NCBI RefSeq assembly: GCF_008634025.1
Contig: NZ_PDCM01000001.1
Coordinates: 2,043,501-2,107,500, forward strand
DNA length: 64,000 bases
Direction: 5' to 3'
Source of the DNA: Streptomyces albofaciens JCM 4342
GTDB taxonomy: Bacteria; Actinomycetota; Actinomycetes; Streptomycetales; Streptomycetaceae
The translations under genes were made by a program, and so were the position numbers. Shown here piece after piece: positions 43,182-53,473 of this stretch. Within the stretch, counting starts at the first letter, position 1, and the number at the start of each line of letters is the position of its first letter. The notes under the pieces were generated by a model, which was not told the origin of the DNA, did no database searches, and worked only from the letters and a program-made list of their open reading frames with translations.

Positions 43182-43655
43182 TCAGACCGCGCTCGGCTCG
43201 CGCGGGGTGCCCACGCCGGCCTCCGCCGGGCGCCGGGCCCCGAAGAACAGGCGGTCCAGCGACCAGACGCCGGGGCCGGTGAAGACGAGCAGCAGGAACG
43301 CCCAGCAGAACAGCGCGGACAGTTCGCCGCCGTTCTGGAGCGGCCACAGGGCGCTGCCGGCGTGGGCCGAGAAGTACGCGTACGCCATCGAGCCGGAGCT
43401 GATGAAGGCGGCGCTGCGGGTGCCGAGGCCGACCATCACCAGGAGGCCGCCGACGAGCTGGATGACGGCCGCGTACCAGCCGGGCCAGCTGCCCGCGGGC
43501 ACGGTCAGCCCCTTGCCCATCGCGCCGCCGAGGACGCCGAACAGCGAGGACGCGCCATGGCAGGCGAAGAGCAGACCCACCACGATGCGGAACAAGGACA
43601 GGACGTGCGGCCTGAATCGTTCGGTGAACTCGGTCACCGGAGACTGAGCGGGCAT
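43182..43655 (-). CDS. DoxX family membrane protein
   Basis: A 157-residue DoxX protein with four hydrophobic segments: SLFRIVVGLLFACHGASSLFG, WYAAVIQLVGGLLVMVGLG, AAFISSGSMAYAYFSAHA and ELSALFCWAFLLLVFTGPG, then WSLDRLFFG, the usual Asp-Arg-Leu end. ATG at 43655 follows aggag. It is a paralogue of the gene at 16868 and has a related palindromic element upstream. Confidence 0.92.
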   Translation of the reverse strand: MPAQSPVTEFTERFRPHVLSLFRIVVGLLFACHGASSLFGVLGGAMGKGLTVPAGSWPGWYAAVIQLVGGLLVMVGLGTRSAAFISSGSMAYAYFSAHAGSALWPLQNGGELSALFCWAFLLLVFTGPGVWSLDRLFFGARRPAEAGVGTPREPSAV

Positions 43656-43700
43656 GGGGACTCCTGCGGTTTCGGGGACGGGAACCGACAAGGGGACAGG

Positions 43701-43734
43701 TTAGGGAGACCTAATAGGTACTTGCAAGTTCAAC
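43701..43734 (-). promoter_or_regulatory. Palindromic elements upstream of second doxX
   Basis: ttagg-gaga-cctaa (43701-43714) and the perfect palindrome acttgcaagt (43720-43729), extended by tcaa, lie 45-80 bp before the start. The second resembles the ACTTGAA/TTCAAGT operator of the other doxX gene. Confidence 0.5.
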
Positions 43735-43740
43735 ATCTGG

Positions 43741-43982
43741 CCATATCCGGCCGTTGGCCGAAAGTGTTCATGGCCCGAAGTGCCGCCCGCCCGCCCGGAA
43801 GCACGCCGGAACGCCGGCCTCCGCCACCCGGCTCAGCCTTCCCGAGCCCTCGGCTTCAGCCGTCCCGGCCACCCGTCCCGGCCACCCGTCCCGTCCTTCC
43901 CGGCCCTCGGCTTCAGCCGTCCCGGCCGCCCGTCCCGGCCGCCCGTCCCGGCCGCCCGTCCCGGCTACCTCGCTCATCCGGC
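43741..43982. repeat. Low-complexity gap with 14-bp cccgtcccggccgc units
   Basis: Between the second doxX promoter and the phosphatase stop the DNA is dominated by irregular copies of cccgtcccggcc(gc/ac), clearest between about 43860 and 43985. The block ggccctcggcttcagccgtc also recurs. No gene or RNA recognised. Confidence 0.7.
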
Positions 43983-45653
<1,671 letters not shown>

Positions 45654-45924
45654 CGGCGATCCTCCCCCGTACGGGGCCGGTGCCCGTACGTGTGTGCTCA
45701 GAGGATAGGAGCCGACCACAGGGCGACGGGGCGGCTCCGGCCTCCTCGACGGAGAAAGACGGAGCCATCCGGTCGTACGGTTGCGCCACTTGGACGCCGG
45801 ACGGTCAGAAGCGATCAAGCGCCTGCCGGACCACCGCGCCACCCGGAAACGGCAGCGGCCGCAGCCGCGGCCACGACAGCGACCGCGACGGCAGCCGCAA
45901 CCGCAACCGCGACGGCGACCGCGC

Positions 45925-46569
45925 TCAGCAGCGGTCCAGGATCTTCTTCAGCGCAGCCTTCTCGGCCTTGTCGGCCGTCAGCCCGTACGCGTGCTTCACC
46001 GACACCCACATCCGCGCGTACGTGCAGTGGTACGAGGTCTTCGGCGGCAGCCACTCGGCCGGGTCCTTGTCGCCCTTGGCCTGGTTCACGTTGTCGGTGA
46101 CGGCGATCAGCTGCGCGTGGGTGAGGTCGTTGGCCAGCTGCTGGCGGCGCGCGGTGGTCCACTGCCGCGCCCCGGACCGCCACGCCTCCGACAGCGGTAC
46201 GACGTGGTCGATGTCCACGTCGGAGGCCTGGGTCCACACGCCGTCGTCGTAGGCCGACTTCCAGACGCCGCTGGTGGCCGCGCACTTGCTGTCGGTCTGG
46301 ACGTTCTCGCCGTCCCGCTTGAGCACGACCTCGCGCGTGTTGCAGTTCTTGCCCTGATCGGACCAGTGCGGGAACTTGTCGCGGCTGTAGCCGTCCTGCG
46401 GCCCCTCGGCCTGCTCCTTGAGCTGGGCGAGGTACGTGCGCGCCGTCGCGGCGTCCGGCGGGGTGGGCGGCGCCGCCTGGGCGGGCTGGGTGCCGAGTAC
46501 CAGCGTGCAGACGAGGGCGGCGGCGGACCCGGCGGCGGCCGTGACACGACGCGCGTAGACCTTGGGCAT
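45925..46569 (-). CDS. Secreted HNH endonuclease (DUF1524)
   Basis: A 214-residue exported nuclease. A signal peptide (AAAGSAAALVCTLVLGTQPAQA, ending in AQA-AP) precedes a DUF1524 domain: HWSDQGKNCNTREVVLKRDG, the catalytic DVDIDHVVPLSEAWRSGA and later QAKGDKDPAEWLPP with YHCTYARMWVSVKHAYGL. Six or so cysteines may form extracellular disulfides. ATG at 46569 follows aaggga. Downstream (45654-45924) is a short low-complexity stretch of gcgacg/gcaacc hexamers without a gene. Likely role is extracellular nucleic acid degradation. Confidence 0.93.
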   Translation of the reverse strand: MPKVYARRVTAAAGSAAALVCTLVLGTQPAQAAPPTPPDAATARTYLAQLKEQAEGPQDGYSRDKFPHWSDQGKNCNTREVVLKRDGENVQTDSKCAATSGVWKSAYDDGVWTQASDVDIDHVVPLSEAWRSGARQWTTARRQQLANDLTHAQLIAVTDNVNQAKGDKDPAEWLPPKTSYHCTYARMWVSVKHAYGLTADKAEKAALKKILDRC

Positions 46570-46798
46570 CGGAACTCCCTTGCTGTGGGGGGAAGTTGAC
46601 GTGCGGGACGGCCTCATGGTGCTGCCGTGGGGTTACCAGGGGGCGGTCCTCAGGTAACAGAGTGACGACATGCTCACGTCACTTCAAGGGGTTGACGTGA
46701 CGTCATCCGCCCCCGGCGGGAGGGGCTGTGGCCCGCGCGGGCGCGTGCGCCCCCGGCGGCTGACCCGGTGGGCCGGTGGCCGGGCCTACAGTGATCGC

Positions 46799-47557
46799 GT
46801 GCTGCTGCCGGTCAACGCCACCCTCGGGGTCGTTCTCGCCGTCCTGCTGGCCGCCGCCGTGGCCGTCGCCGCGCTCGCGCGCCTCGGTCACGCGCGGGCC
46901 ATCGCCCTCGCCGGCGTGCGCGCCGCCCTCCAGCTCGCCGCCGTCTCCTACCTCATCGGCTGGGTCGTACGGTCCGTGCCCTGGCTGCTGTGTTTCCTCG
47001 TACTGATGTTCGCCGTCGCCGTACGGACCGCCGGCCGCCGCCTCACCCCGAATCGCACCTGGTGGTGGGCGGCCGCCCCGCTCGCCGCCGGCGTCGTGCC
47101 GGTCGTCGGCGCCCTGGTGCTCACCGGCCTGGTCCCGCCGCGCGGCATCACCCTCATCCCCGTGGCGGGCATCCTCATCGGCGGCGCGCTCACCGCCACC
47201 GTCCTCGGCGGGCGACGGGCGCTGGACGAGCTGGAGACGCGGCGCGGCGAGGTGGAGGCGGGCCTGGCGCTGGGCCTGCCCGACCGGGAGGCCCGGCTGG
47301 AGGTCGCCCGTCCGGCCGCGTCCGACGCGCTGCTGCCGGGGCTGGACCAGACCCGCACGGTGGGGCTCGTCACACTTCCCGGAGCCTTCGTGGGCATGCT
47401 GCTGGGCGGCGCCTCACCCGTTCAGGCGGGCGCGGTGCAGCTGTTCGTCCTGGTGGCGCTGCTGGCCGTACAGGCGGCGGCCGTAGCGGTGGTGCTGGAG
47501 CTGGTGGCCCGCGGGCGCCTGCACCGCGTACCCTTGGCCACAGCAGAAGGGGAGTAG
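46799..47557 (+). CDS. FetB-like (UPF0014) ABC transporter permease
   Basis: A 252-residue membrane protein with about seven helices matching the YbbM/FetB family: ARAIALAGVRAALQLAAVSYLIGWV, MFAVAVRTAGRR, GITLIPVAGILIGGALTATVLGGRRALDEL, EAGLALGLPDREARLEVARPAASDALLPGLDQTRTVGLVTLPGAFVGMLLGGASPVQAG (landmarks LPDREARLE, DALLPGLDQTRTVGLVTLP). FetAB exports iron in E. coli. The FetA ATPase was not found beside it. GTG at 46799 lies 6 bases after a tacagt -10-like box, suggesting a leaderless transcript. The stop codon falls inside the riboswitch that follows. Confidence 0.85.
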   Translation: MLLPVNATLGVVLAVLLAAAVAVAALARLGHARAIALAGVRAALQLAAVSYLIGWVVRSVPWLLCFLVLMFAVAVRTAGRRLTPNRTWWWAAAPLAAGVVPVVGALVLTGLVPPRGITLIPVAGILIGGALTATVLGGRRALDELETRRGEVEAGLALGLPDREARLEVARPAASDALLPGLDQTRTVGLVTLPGAFVGMLLGGASPVQAGAVQLFVLVALLAVQAAAVAVVLELVARGRLHRVPLATAEGE

Positions 47558-47695
47558 CTCTTCGCCGGACCGTCGACATACTGCCCGCCCGTCGGCCGTC
47601 ACCGCCCAGGTGACCGGCCGCCCGAGGCGGGCCGGCGCCCGGAGCGCGGCAGGTGACCGGTGTCCCTGCCACGCCAGCGAGACCTTCGGCCGCAG
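47544..47695 (+). promoter_or_regulatory. yybP-ykoY (manganese) riboswitch
   Basis: The conserved 5' segment aaggggagtagctc (47546-47559), the cgtcgacatactg stretch after it, a GC-rich variable hairpin (ccgcccaggtgaccggccgcccgaggcggg region) and the conserved 3' segment cgagaccttcggc (about 47678-47690) occur in the correct order and spacing. It precedes a TMEM165/UPF0016 transporter, a known target of this Mn2+-sensing class. The first bases overlap the end and stop codon of the upstream permease gene. Confidence 0.9.
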
Positions 47696-47797
47696 TGTTC
47701 GTGTGGACACCTGTCCGCGCGAAGGACGCTGCCGTGCCGAAGCGAACCCTTTTCCGGGCCCCTCGGCGCGGCCCGACCGAACGAGGTAAGACACCCC

Positions 47798-48379
47798 GTG
47801 TTCAGTTTCACCGTCGCCGCCGTCGTCTTCGGCGTCGTCTTCCTGGCCGAGCTGCCGGACAAGACCGCACTGGCCGGTCTGGTGCTCGGCACCCGTTACC
47901 GCGCTTCGTACGTCTTCGCCGGCGTCGCCGCGGCCTTCACCGTGCACGTCGCGCTCGCGATCGCCGCCGGCAGCGTGCTGTCCCTGCTCCCGCACCGCCT
48001 CGTCCAGGCGGTCGTCGGGGTGCTCTTCCTCGCGGGCGCGGCCGTCCTGATCTTCCGCAAGGGCGAGGACGAGGAGGAGGTCAAGAAGCCCGCCGACCAG
48101 AGCTTCTGGAAGGTCTCCGGGGCGGGCTTCATGATGATCCTGGTCGCCGAGTTCGGCGATCTGACCCAGATCATGACCGCGAACCTCGCCGCCCGCTACG
48201 ACGACCCGCTCTCGGTCGGCGTCGGCGCCGTACTGGCCCTGTGGGCCGTGGCCGGGCTGGGCATCCTCGGCGGGCGCACCCTGATGAAGTACGTACCGCT
48301 GGCGCTGATCACGAAGGTGGCGGCGGCGGTGATGGTGCTGATGGCGGGGTTCAGCCTGTACGAGGCGATCACGGGGTGA
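47798..48379 (+). CDS. TMEM165/GDT1 (UPF0016) family cation transporter
   Basis: A 193-residue membrane protein with two copies of the family's acidic signature: FLAELPDKTALAGLVLG and LVAEFGDLTQIMTANLAA, plus six helices and a charged central loop (RKGEDEEEVKKPADQ). Bacterial members export Mn2+, and yeast and human homologues move Mn2+ or Ca2+. GTG at 47798 follows gaggtaag. The upstream riboswitch supports a manganese-efflux role. Confidence 0.94.
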   Translation: MFSFTVAAVVFGVVFLAELPDKTALAGLVLGTRYRASYVFAGVAAAFTVHVALAIAAGSVLSLLPHRLVQAVVGVLFLAGAAVLIFRKGEDEEEVKKPADQSFWKVSGAGFMMILVAEFGDLTQIMTANLAARYDDPLSVGVGAVLALWAVAGLGILGGRTLMKYVPLALITKVAAAVMVLMAGFSLYEAITG

Positions 48380-48460
48380 GCGCGGGCGGCGGGGCGGCGC
48401 GGGCAGGTGTCCGCCCCGTCCGGCCGCCCGAACGGGGCCGCAGGCGGGCCGTCCCGCCCC

Positions 48461-49123
48461 TCAGGCCTCGATGTGCAGCGCTATCGACCCGTCCGCGAGC
48501 GCCTCGACCCGGACCTGGCGCAGGTCGCGTACGTGGATGTCCGGGCCGAACGCCGCGGCCCGCTCGCCGACGCCCACCACGCGCATGCCCGCGGCGCGCC
48601 CGGCGGCGATGCCCGCCTCGGAGTCCTCGAAGACCACGCAGTCCGCGGGCGCGAACCCCAGCTCGGCGGCGCCCTTGAGGAAGCCCTCGGGGTCCGGCTT
48701 GCTGGCGCTCACGGACTCCGCGGTGATCCGTACGTCCGGCATCGGCAGCCCGGCCGCGCCCATCCGGGCGTCGGAGAGGGCGCGGTCCGCGGAGGTCACC
48801 AGGGCGTGCGGGAGCCGGGCGAGGGCCGCCATGAAGGCGGGCGCGCCGGGGACCGGCACGACGCCCTCCACGTCCGCGGTCTCCTGCTCCAGCATCCGCC
48901 GGTTGTCCTCGTGGTTGAGCTCCATCGGACGGTCGGGGAGCAGCGCGGCCATCGTGGCCCAGCCCTGCCGGCCGTGCACCACCTTGAGGACCTCGTCCGC
49001 GTCCAGCCCCTGCTCGGCGGCCCAGCGGCGCCAGCAGCGCTCGACGACGGCCTCGGAGTTCACGATGGTGCTGTCCATGTCCAGCAGCAGGGCGCGGGCG
49101 GTGAGCTGGGTGGTGGCCGGCAT
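48461..49123 (-). CDS. HAD-IA sugar-phosphatase-like hydrolase
   Basis: A 220-residue HAD phosphatase. Motif I is ALLLDMDSTIVNSEAVVER (nucleophile Asp and acid/base Asp; the Thr-Ile-Val-Asn-Ser pattern is like beta-phosphoglucomutase and DOG phosphatases), motif II LVTSADRALSDARM, motif III SKPDPEGFLKGAAELG and motif IV CVVFEDSEAGIAAGRAAGM. ATG at 49123 follows caggag. The natural substrate is probably a sugar phosphate. Confidence 0.92.
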   Translation of the reverse strand: MPATTQLTARALLLDMDSTIVNSEAVVERCWRRWAAEQGLDADEVLKVVHGRQGWATMAALLPDRPMELNHEDNRRMLEQETADVEGVVPVPGAPAFMAALARLPHALVTSADRALSDARMGAAGLPMPDVRITAESVSASKPDPEGFLKGAAELGFAPADCVVFEDSEAGIAAGRAAGMRVVGVGERAAAFGPDIHVRDLRQVRVEALADGSIALHIEA

Positions 49124-49279
49124 CGGCGGGCTCCTGGGCGCTGGGGAAAGAGTCAAGCGGCTCCGCCCGCCGGTCAGGGAGTGCGGGCGGAACCACTTTG
49201 TTCCTACACGATACAAAGAGCCCCCCGTTCGAGGCCAGCCGCCCCCCGGTTCACCGGCTGCCCGGGGGTGCGCCCCGGC

Positions 49280-50404
49280 TCATGGTTCGACCGTCCGGGC
49301 CTCCAGTGACCTTCGGGTCTGTACGCCGTAGACTCCCGCCGGGTCCTCCCACAGGCCGAAGGTGCGCTGGAAGGCGATGACGGCCTCCCGGACGGCACGG
49401 TCGAAGCGGCCGTCCACCGGGCCCGGGTACACGGCCAGCTGCTCCAGCCGCCGTTGCAGCTCCATCACCTCCGGCCCGGTGGCTCCCTCCCGTAACACGA
49501 TCGGTTCGTCCGGCGGGCTGCTCGGCGGACGGCTCGCCGGGGCGCTGGTGATGCTGCCGGACGCCGTGGCCGTGCCCGGGGCCGACGAGGGGGCGCGCGA
49601 CGGCGACGGCGTACGGGGCGTGCCGGGAGGCGGCTGTGCCTGGAGTGCCCGGTTCGGCGCGTGCGTGGGGGCGGCGGAGGGGGCCGCGGTGCGGGGGCCC
49701 GGTGCGCCTCCTCCGGGGGTGTGCGCGCTGCCGCTGTCCGACGTCCGGGCGATGCTGGGCAGGTGCCGGTGGTCGTCCGGCAGGGCGCGGTGCTGGTCCG
49801 TGTCGGACAGCAGCGCGCCGCTGAGCATGACCGCGCCCGCCGCCAGGGCCGCCGCGGAGACCGCCATCGCGGCCAGGGCCGCTTGCTTTCCGCGCCGACG
49901 GGCGGTCTCGTGCGCGCCGGTCCCGTCTTCGGCCCCGGGCCCGGCCTCCGCCTCGGTTCCGTCCTCCGCGCCGGAACCGGTGTGCGCGCGGGCGTGCGGG
50001 CCGCCTCGTGATCCGGATGGCGGTCCGGCTTGCGGCCTTTCGGGCGAACCGGCGTGCGCACCGGCGTGCGGTCGTCCGTACGCGCCGCCGTACGAACCGG
50101 CGTGCGAATCCGGCCGTGTGCCGGAGCGCGGCCCCGCGCGGGACCCGGCGCGTGCCCCCGACCGCGACCCGGCCGGCGGCACCGTACGGGAGCCGAACCG
50201 CGGCGCGGGGCGCGGATCGGGCCGCATCGCCTCCGCCGCGCCGCCCGGCGTCGCGTCCGTGGCGTCCGCCCCCTCCGGCAGTCGCACGTACGGGCGTACC
50301 CGCAGCGGATCGAAGTCCTCGGCACCGGCCGCCTCGCACAGGCACCGCGGCCGGCCGTCGGCGCGCGCGGGTGCCGAGCAGTGCGGGCAGGTCTCAGCCG
50401 TCAC
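49280..50404 (-). CDS. Membrane-anchored peptidoglycan-binding domain protein
   Basis: A 374-residue protein. The cytoplasmic N-terminus begins with a zinc-ribbon-like CPHCSAPARADGRPRCLCEAAG, followed by a long Gly/Ser/Arg/His-rich disordered stretch. One membrane helix (AALAAMAVSAAALAAGAVMLSG) lies at about 185-205, then a Pro/Ser-rich outer linker and a C-terminal PG_binding_1 domain (LREGATGPEVMELQRRLEQL...GRFDRAVREAVIAFQRTFGL). This layout recurs in streptomycetes. It may link the cell wall to cytoplasmic signals (inference). GTG at 50404 follows aggaggggg. Confidence 0.9.
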   Translation of the reverse strand: MTAETCPHCSAPARADGRPRCLCEAAGAEDFDPLRVRPYVRLPEGADATDATPGGAAEAMRPDPRPAPRFGSRTVPPAGSRSGARAGSRAGPRSGTRPDSHAGSYGGAYGRPHAGAHAGSPERPQAGPPSGSRGGPHARAHTGSGAEDGTEAEAGPGAEDGTGAHETARRRGKQAALAAMAVSAAALAAGAVMLSGALLSDTDQHRALPDDHRHLPSIARTSDSGSAHTPGGGAPGPRTAAPSAAPTHAPNRALQAQPPPGTPRTPSPSRAPSSAPGTATASGSITSAPASRPPSSPPDEPIVLREGATGPEVMELQRRLEQLAVYPGPVDGRFDRAVREAVIAFQRTFGLWEDPAGVYGVQTRRSLEARTVEP

Positions 50405-50682
50405 GAGCGATTCCCCCTCCTGAAGCCCTCGATCGGTCAGTGATTATCCGGGTTCGGCCCCTTCCTGCACAGGGAGCAGCCGGGAGCCAACGGGCCCCAC
50501 GGCTCTCAGCAGGCCGTATCCGACCAAAACGATCAGGATGGAGAAGAAGCCCGCGCGGGCACCCGTTCCCCAGCAGTCCGTCCCCCAGAACCCCCGATCC
50601 CCAGCAGTCCGACCCCCGCGAGGCCTCCCGGCCCTCGCCCCACTCCGTGAAGCCGTTCCCGCCCGCACGAAGAGAGACGCTC

Positions 50683-52734
50683 ATGGCGCAGGACACCGGT
50701 GCTCCGGCCGTCCCCGGTGAGGGCCAGTCCCGGCGGACGGTCCTGGTCGCGATCAGCGCGCTGCTGCTCGGCCTGCTGATCGCGGCACTCGACCAGACCA
50801 TCGTGGCCACCGCGCTGCCCACCATCGTCAGCGACCTCGGTGGCCTGGACCACCTGTCCTGGGTGGTCACCGCGTATCTGCTGGCCTCCACCGCCGCGAC
50901 CCCGCTGTGGGGCAAGCTCGGCGACCAGTACGGACGCAAGCGGCTGTTCCAGACCGCCATCGTGATCTTCCTGATCGGCTCCGCGCTGTGCGGTATCGCG
51001 CAGGACATGCCGCAGCTGATCGCCTTCCGCGCCGTCCAGGGCCTGGGCGGCGGCGGCCTGATCGTGCTGTCGATGGCGATCGTCGGCGACATCGTGCCGC
51101 CCCGCGACCGCGGCCGCTACCAGGGCCTGTTCGGCGCGGTCTTCGGCGCCACCAGCGTCCTCGGACCGCTGCTCGGCGGCCTGTTCGTGGACCATCTCAG
51201 CTGGCGCTGGGTCTTCTACATCAACCTGCCCATCGGGATCGTCGCGCTCGCCGTGATCGCCGCGGTGCTGCACATCCCGGCCCGCCGCACCCCGCACCGC
51301 ATCGACTACCTGGGCACCGTCCTGATCGCCGCGGTCGCCGCGTGCTTCGTCCTGATGACCTCGCTCGGCGGTGTCAGCTACGGCTGGGGCTCCTGGCAGA
51401 TCATCGGCCTCGGGGTGCTCGGGCTCGTCCTGCTGGCGGTGTTCGCCGCCGTCGAGCGCCGGGCCGCCGAACCGGTCCTGCCGCTGCGCCTGTTCCGCCT
51501 GCGCTCCTTCACCCTCACCGCCGTGATCGGCTTCGTCATCGGCTTCGCGATGTTCGGCTCGATGACGTACCTGCCGACCTTCCTCCAGGTCGTCAAGGGC
51601 GTCTCGCCGACCATGTCCGGTGTGCACATGCTGCCGATGGTCATCGGCATGCTGCTGTCCTCGACCGGCTCCGGGCAGCTGGTCAGCCGTACCGGGCGCT
51701 ACAAGGTCTTCCCGATCGCCGGCACCGCCGTCACGGCCGTCGGCCTGCTGCTCCTGCACCAGCTGGGCCCGTCGAGCGGCAACACCGTGATGAGCGTGTT
51801 CTTCTTCGTCTTCGGTTTCGGGCTCGGCCTGGTCATGCAGGTCCTGGTCCTCATCGTGCAGAACGCCGTCGCCTACGAGGACCTCGGCGTCGCCACCTCC
51901 GGCGCCACCTTCTTCCGCTCGATCGGCTCCTCCTTCGGCGTCTCGATCTTCGGCACGATCTTCGCCAACAAACTGGGGCCGCGGATCGCCGACGCCCTCG
52001 CCGGTCAGCGGCTGCCGCCCGGCACCGACCCGTCGAAGATCGCGGAGGACCCGCGTACCGTGGGGCAGCTGCCACCCGACGCCGCGTCCGGGGTGCTCGA
52101 CGCGTACTCGACGTCCATCACCGACGTCTTCCTGTACGCGGTCCCGGTCGTGCTGATCGCCTTCGTGCTGGCCTGGTTCCTGCGCGAGGAACCGCTGCGC
52201 CGCGGCGTCACCGCCCCCGACAACTCCGAGGTGCTGTCCCCCAACCCCGTACAGCGCTCCTCCTACGAGGAGGTCTGCCGCGCGCTGTCCAAACTCGGCA
52301 GCCTGGAGGGCCGCAAGGCGGTCTACGAGCGGATCACCGAGCGGGCCGGACTGGATCTGCGGCCGGCGGCGAGCTGGATGCTGCTGCGCATCAACCGGTA
52401 CGGCTCGGTGGAGCCCGCGCTGCTCGCCGAGCGGAGCATCGTGCCGTTCCGGGTGGTCGCCGACGCGGCCCGGCAGATCGAGGAACGCGGCCTGGCCGTA
52501 CGGGAAGGACTGCCGTTGGTCCTCACCGACAAGGGCCGCGCGACCGCGGAACGGCTGTCCGCGGCCCGCCGCGCGTCGCTGGCCGAACTGCTCGGCGACT
52601 GGTGGACCGAGGACCGGCCGACCGACCTCACGGAGCTGGTCGACGAGCTGTCGGCGGAACTGTGCGGCTCGGACGCGGAGCGACCGCGCGGTGAGGAACA
52701 CCGGGGGCGGCGGCCGGGGGCCGCGCCGCGCTGA
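50683..52734 (+). CDS. DHA2-family MFS efflux pump with C-terminal winged-helix domain
   Basis: A 683-residue protein. Residues 1 to about 530 are a 14-helix EmrB/QacA-type drug-proton antiporter: ALDQTIVATALPTIVSDLGG (motif D1), LWGKLGDQYGRKRLFQ (motif A), RAVQGLGGGGLIVLSMAIVGDIV (motif C region). After TM14 a ~150-residue cytoplasmic domain (YEEVCRALSKLG, LDLRPAASWMLLRINRYGSV, VLTDKGRATAERLSAARRASLAELLGDW) resembles a MarR-like winged helix. The fusion is known in actinobacterial pumps. ATG at 50683 follows agagaga. Substrates unknown. Confidence 0.94.
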   Translation: MAQDTGAPAVPGEGQSRRTVLVAISALLLGLLIAALDQTIVATALPTIVSDLGGLDHLSWVVTAYLLASTAATPLWGKLGDQYGRKRLFQTAIVIFLIGSALCGIAQDMPQLIAFRAVQGLGGGGLIVLSMAIVGDIVPPRDRGRYQGLFGAVFGATSVLGPLLGGLFVDHLSWRWVFYINLPIGIVALAVIAAVLHIPARRTPHRIDYLGTVLIAAVAACFVLMTSLGGVSYGWGSWQIIGLGVLGLVLLAVFAAVERRAAEPVLPLRLFRLRSFTLTAVIGFVIGFAMFGSMTYLPTFLQVVKGVSPTMSGVHMLPMVIGMLLSSTGSGQLVSRTGRYKVFPIAGTAVTAVGLLLLHQLGPSSGNTVMSVFFFVFGFGLGLVMQVLVLIVQNAVAYEDLGVATSGATFFRSIGSSFGVSIFGTIFANKLGPRIADALAGQRLPPGTDPSKIAEDPRTVGQLPPDAASGVLDAYSTSITDVFLYAVPVVLIAFVLAWFLREEPLRRGVTAPDNSEVLSPNPVQRSSYEEVCRALSKLGSLEGRKAVYERITERAGLDLRPAASWMLLRINRYGSVEPALLAERSIVPFRVVADAARQIEERGLAVREGLPLVLTDKGRATAERLSAARRASLAELLGDWWTEDRPTDLTELVDELSAELCGSDAERPRGEEHRGRRPGAAPR

Positions 52735-52742
52735 GCGGCGCG
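52722..52742 (+). terminator. Hairpin overlapping the pump stop codon
   Basis: cgcgccgc (52722-52729) and gcggcgcg (52735-52742) enclose gctga, which includes the stop codon. It lies between convergent genes, with cttcag after it. Confidence 0.55.
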
Positions 52743-52764
52743 CCCTTCAGCCTTCCGCCGGCCG

Positions 52765-53301
52765 TCACCGACGCCCCTGAAGAACCGCCTTCTCGAAGAA
52801 GAGGTCCGAATACCGGTCCTCCTTGTACGCGGGTATTTCCCCGTACCCGTACGCCCGGTACATCGCGACGGCCTCCACCAGGTCGCTCCGGGTGTCCAAC
52901 CGGATCCGCGCGGCCCCCAGTTCCGCCGCGCGCCGTTCGAGGCCGCGCATCAGGACGCCCGCGGCTCCCCGCCCGCGCCACGGCCCGCGGACGAACACCC
53001 GCTTCAGCTCCGCCGTACGCCCGCCGTCGAGGAGCAGCAGCCCGCCGCACCCGACGGCCGCACCGTCCTGCCGGACGATGAGCAATTCGCCGTGCGGCGG
53101 CACGAGCCGGCCCACCGGATACTCCGCCACGCCCTCGTCGATCTCCTCCGGGGTGATCGGCGGGAATCCGTGCACGACGTGGTAGCGCGCCGCGACCTCG
53201 GTGTAGTACTCGCGGAACAGGGCCGTGGCGGCGGGGGAGTCGTCGGGCTCGGCCGAGAGGCGCCAGGTCTCGGTCGGGCGTCCGGTCGCGGTGTCGGTCA
53301 T
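52765..53301 (-). CDS. GNAT N-acetyltransferase
   Basis: A 178-residue GNAT protein. ALFREYYTEVAARYHVVHGFPP opens it; LKRVFVRGPWRGRGAAGVLMRGLERRAAELG contains the acetyl-CoA loop R-G-x-G-x-A (WRGRGAA); LDTRSDLVEAVAMYRAYGYGEIPAY is the conserved last strand-helix. ATG at 53301. The acceptor is unknown. Confidence 0.92.
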   Translation of the reverse strand: MTDTATGRPTETWRLSAEPDDSPAATALFREYYTEVAARYHVVHGFPPITPEEIDEGVAEYPVGRLVPPHGELLIVRQDGAAVGCGGLLLLDGGRTAELKRVFVRGPWRGRGAAGVLMRGLERRAAELGAARIRLDTRSDLVEAVAMYRAYGYGEIPAYKEDRYSDLFFEKAVLQGRR

Positions 53302-53473
53302 GGCGGCATTGTGCCGGTGGGAGGCGGGGCGCGCGCCCGGATAACGCCGGTCCGCACCCCTGTCCACGGTCGCCGTGCCCGGCCGCGGTTCCGGTGGCCG
53401 TTCTGCCCACCGTTCCCGAACAGCCCGTCACCAGGCGGTGTTTGGCGCCCGGGGGCAGGGCAACCCGCCCCGT

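Noticed and set aside
46691..46710. tgacgtca palindrome upstream of the FetB-like gene as an operator
   Set aside because: An 8-bp palindrome is too short to support without a known regulator, although a ttgacgtgacgtca context makes it worth remembering.
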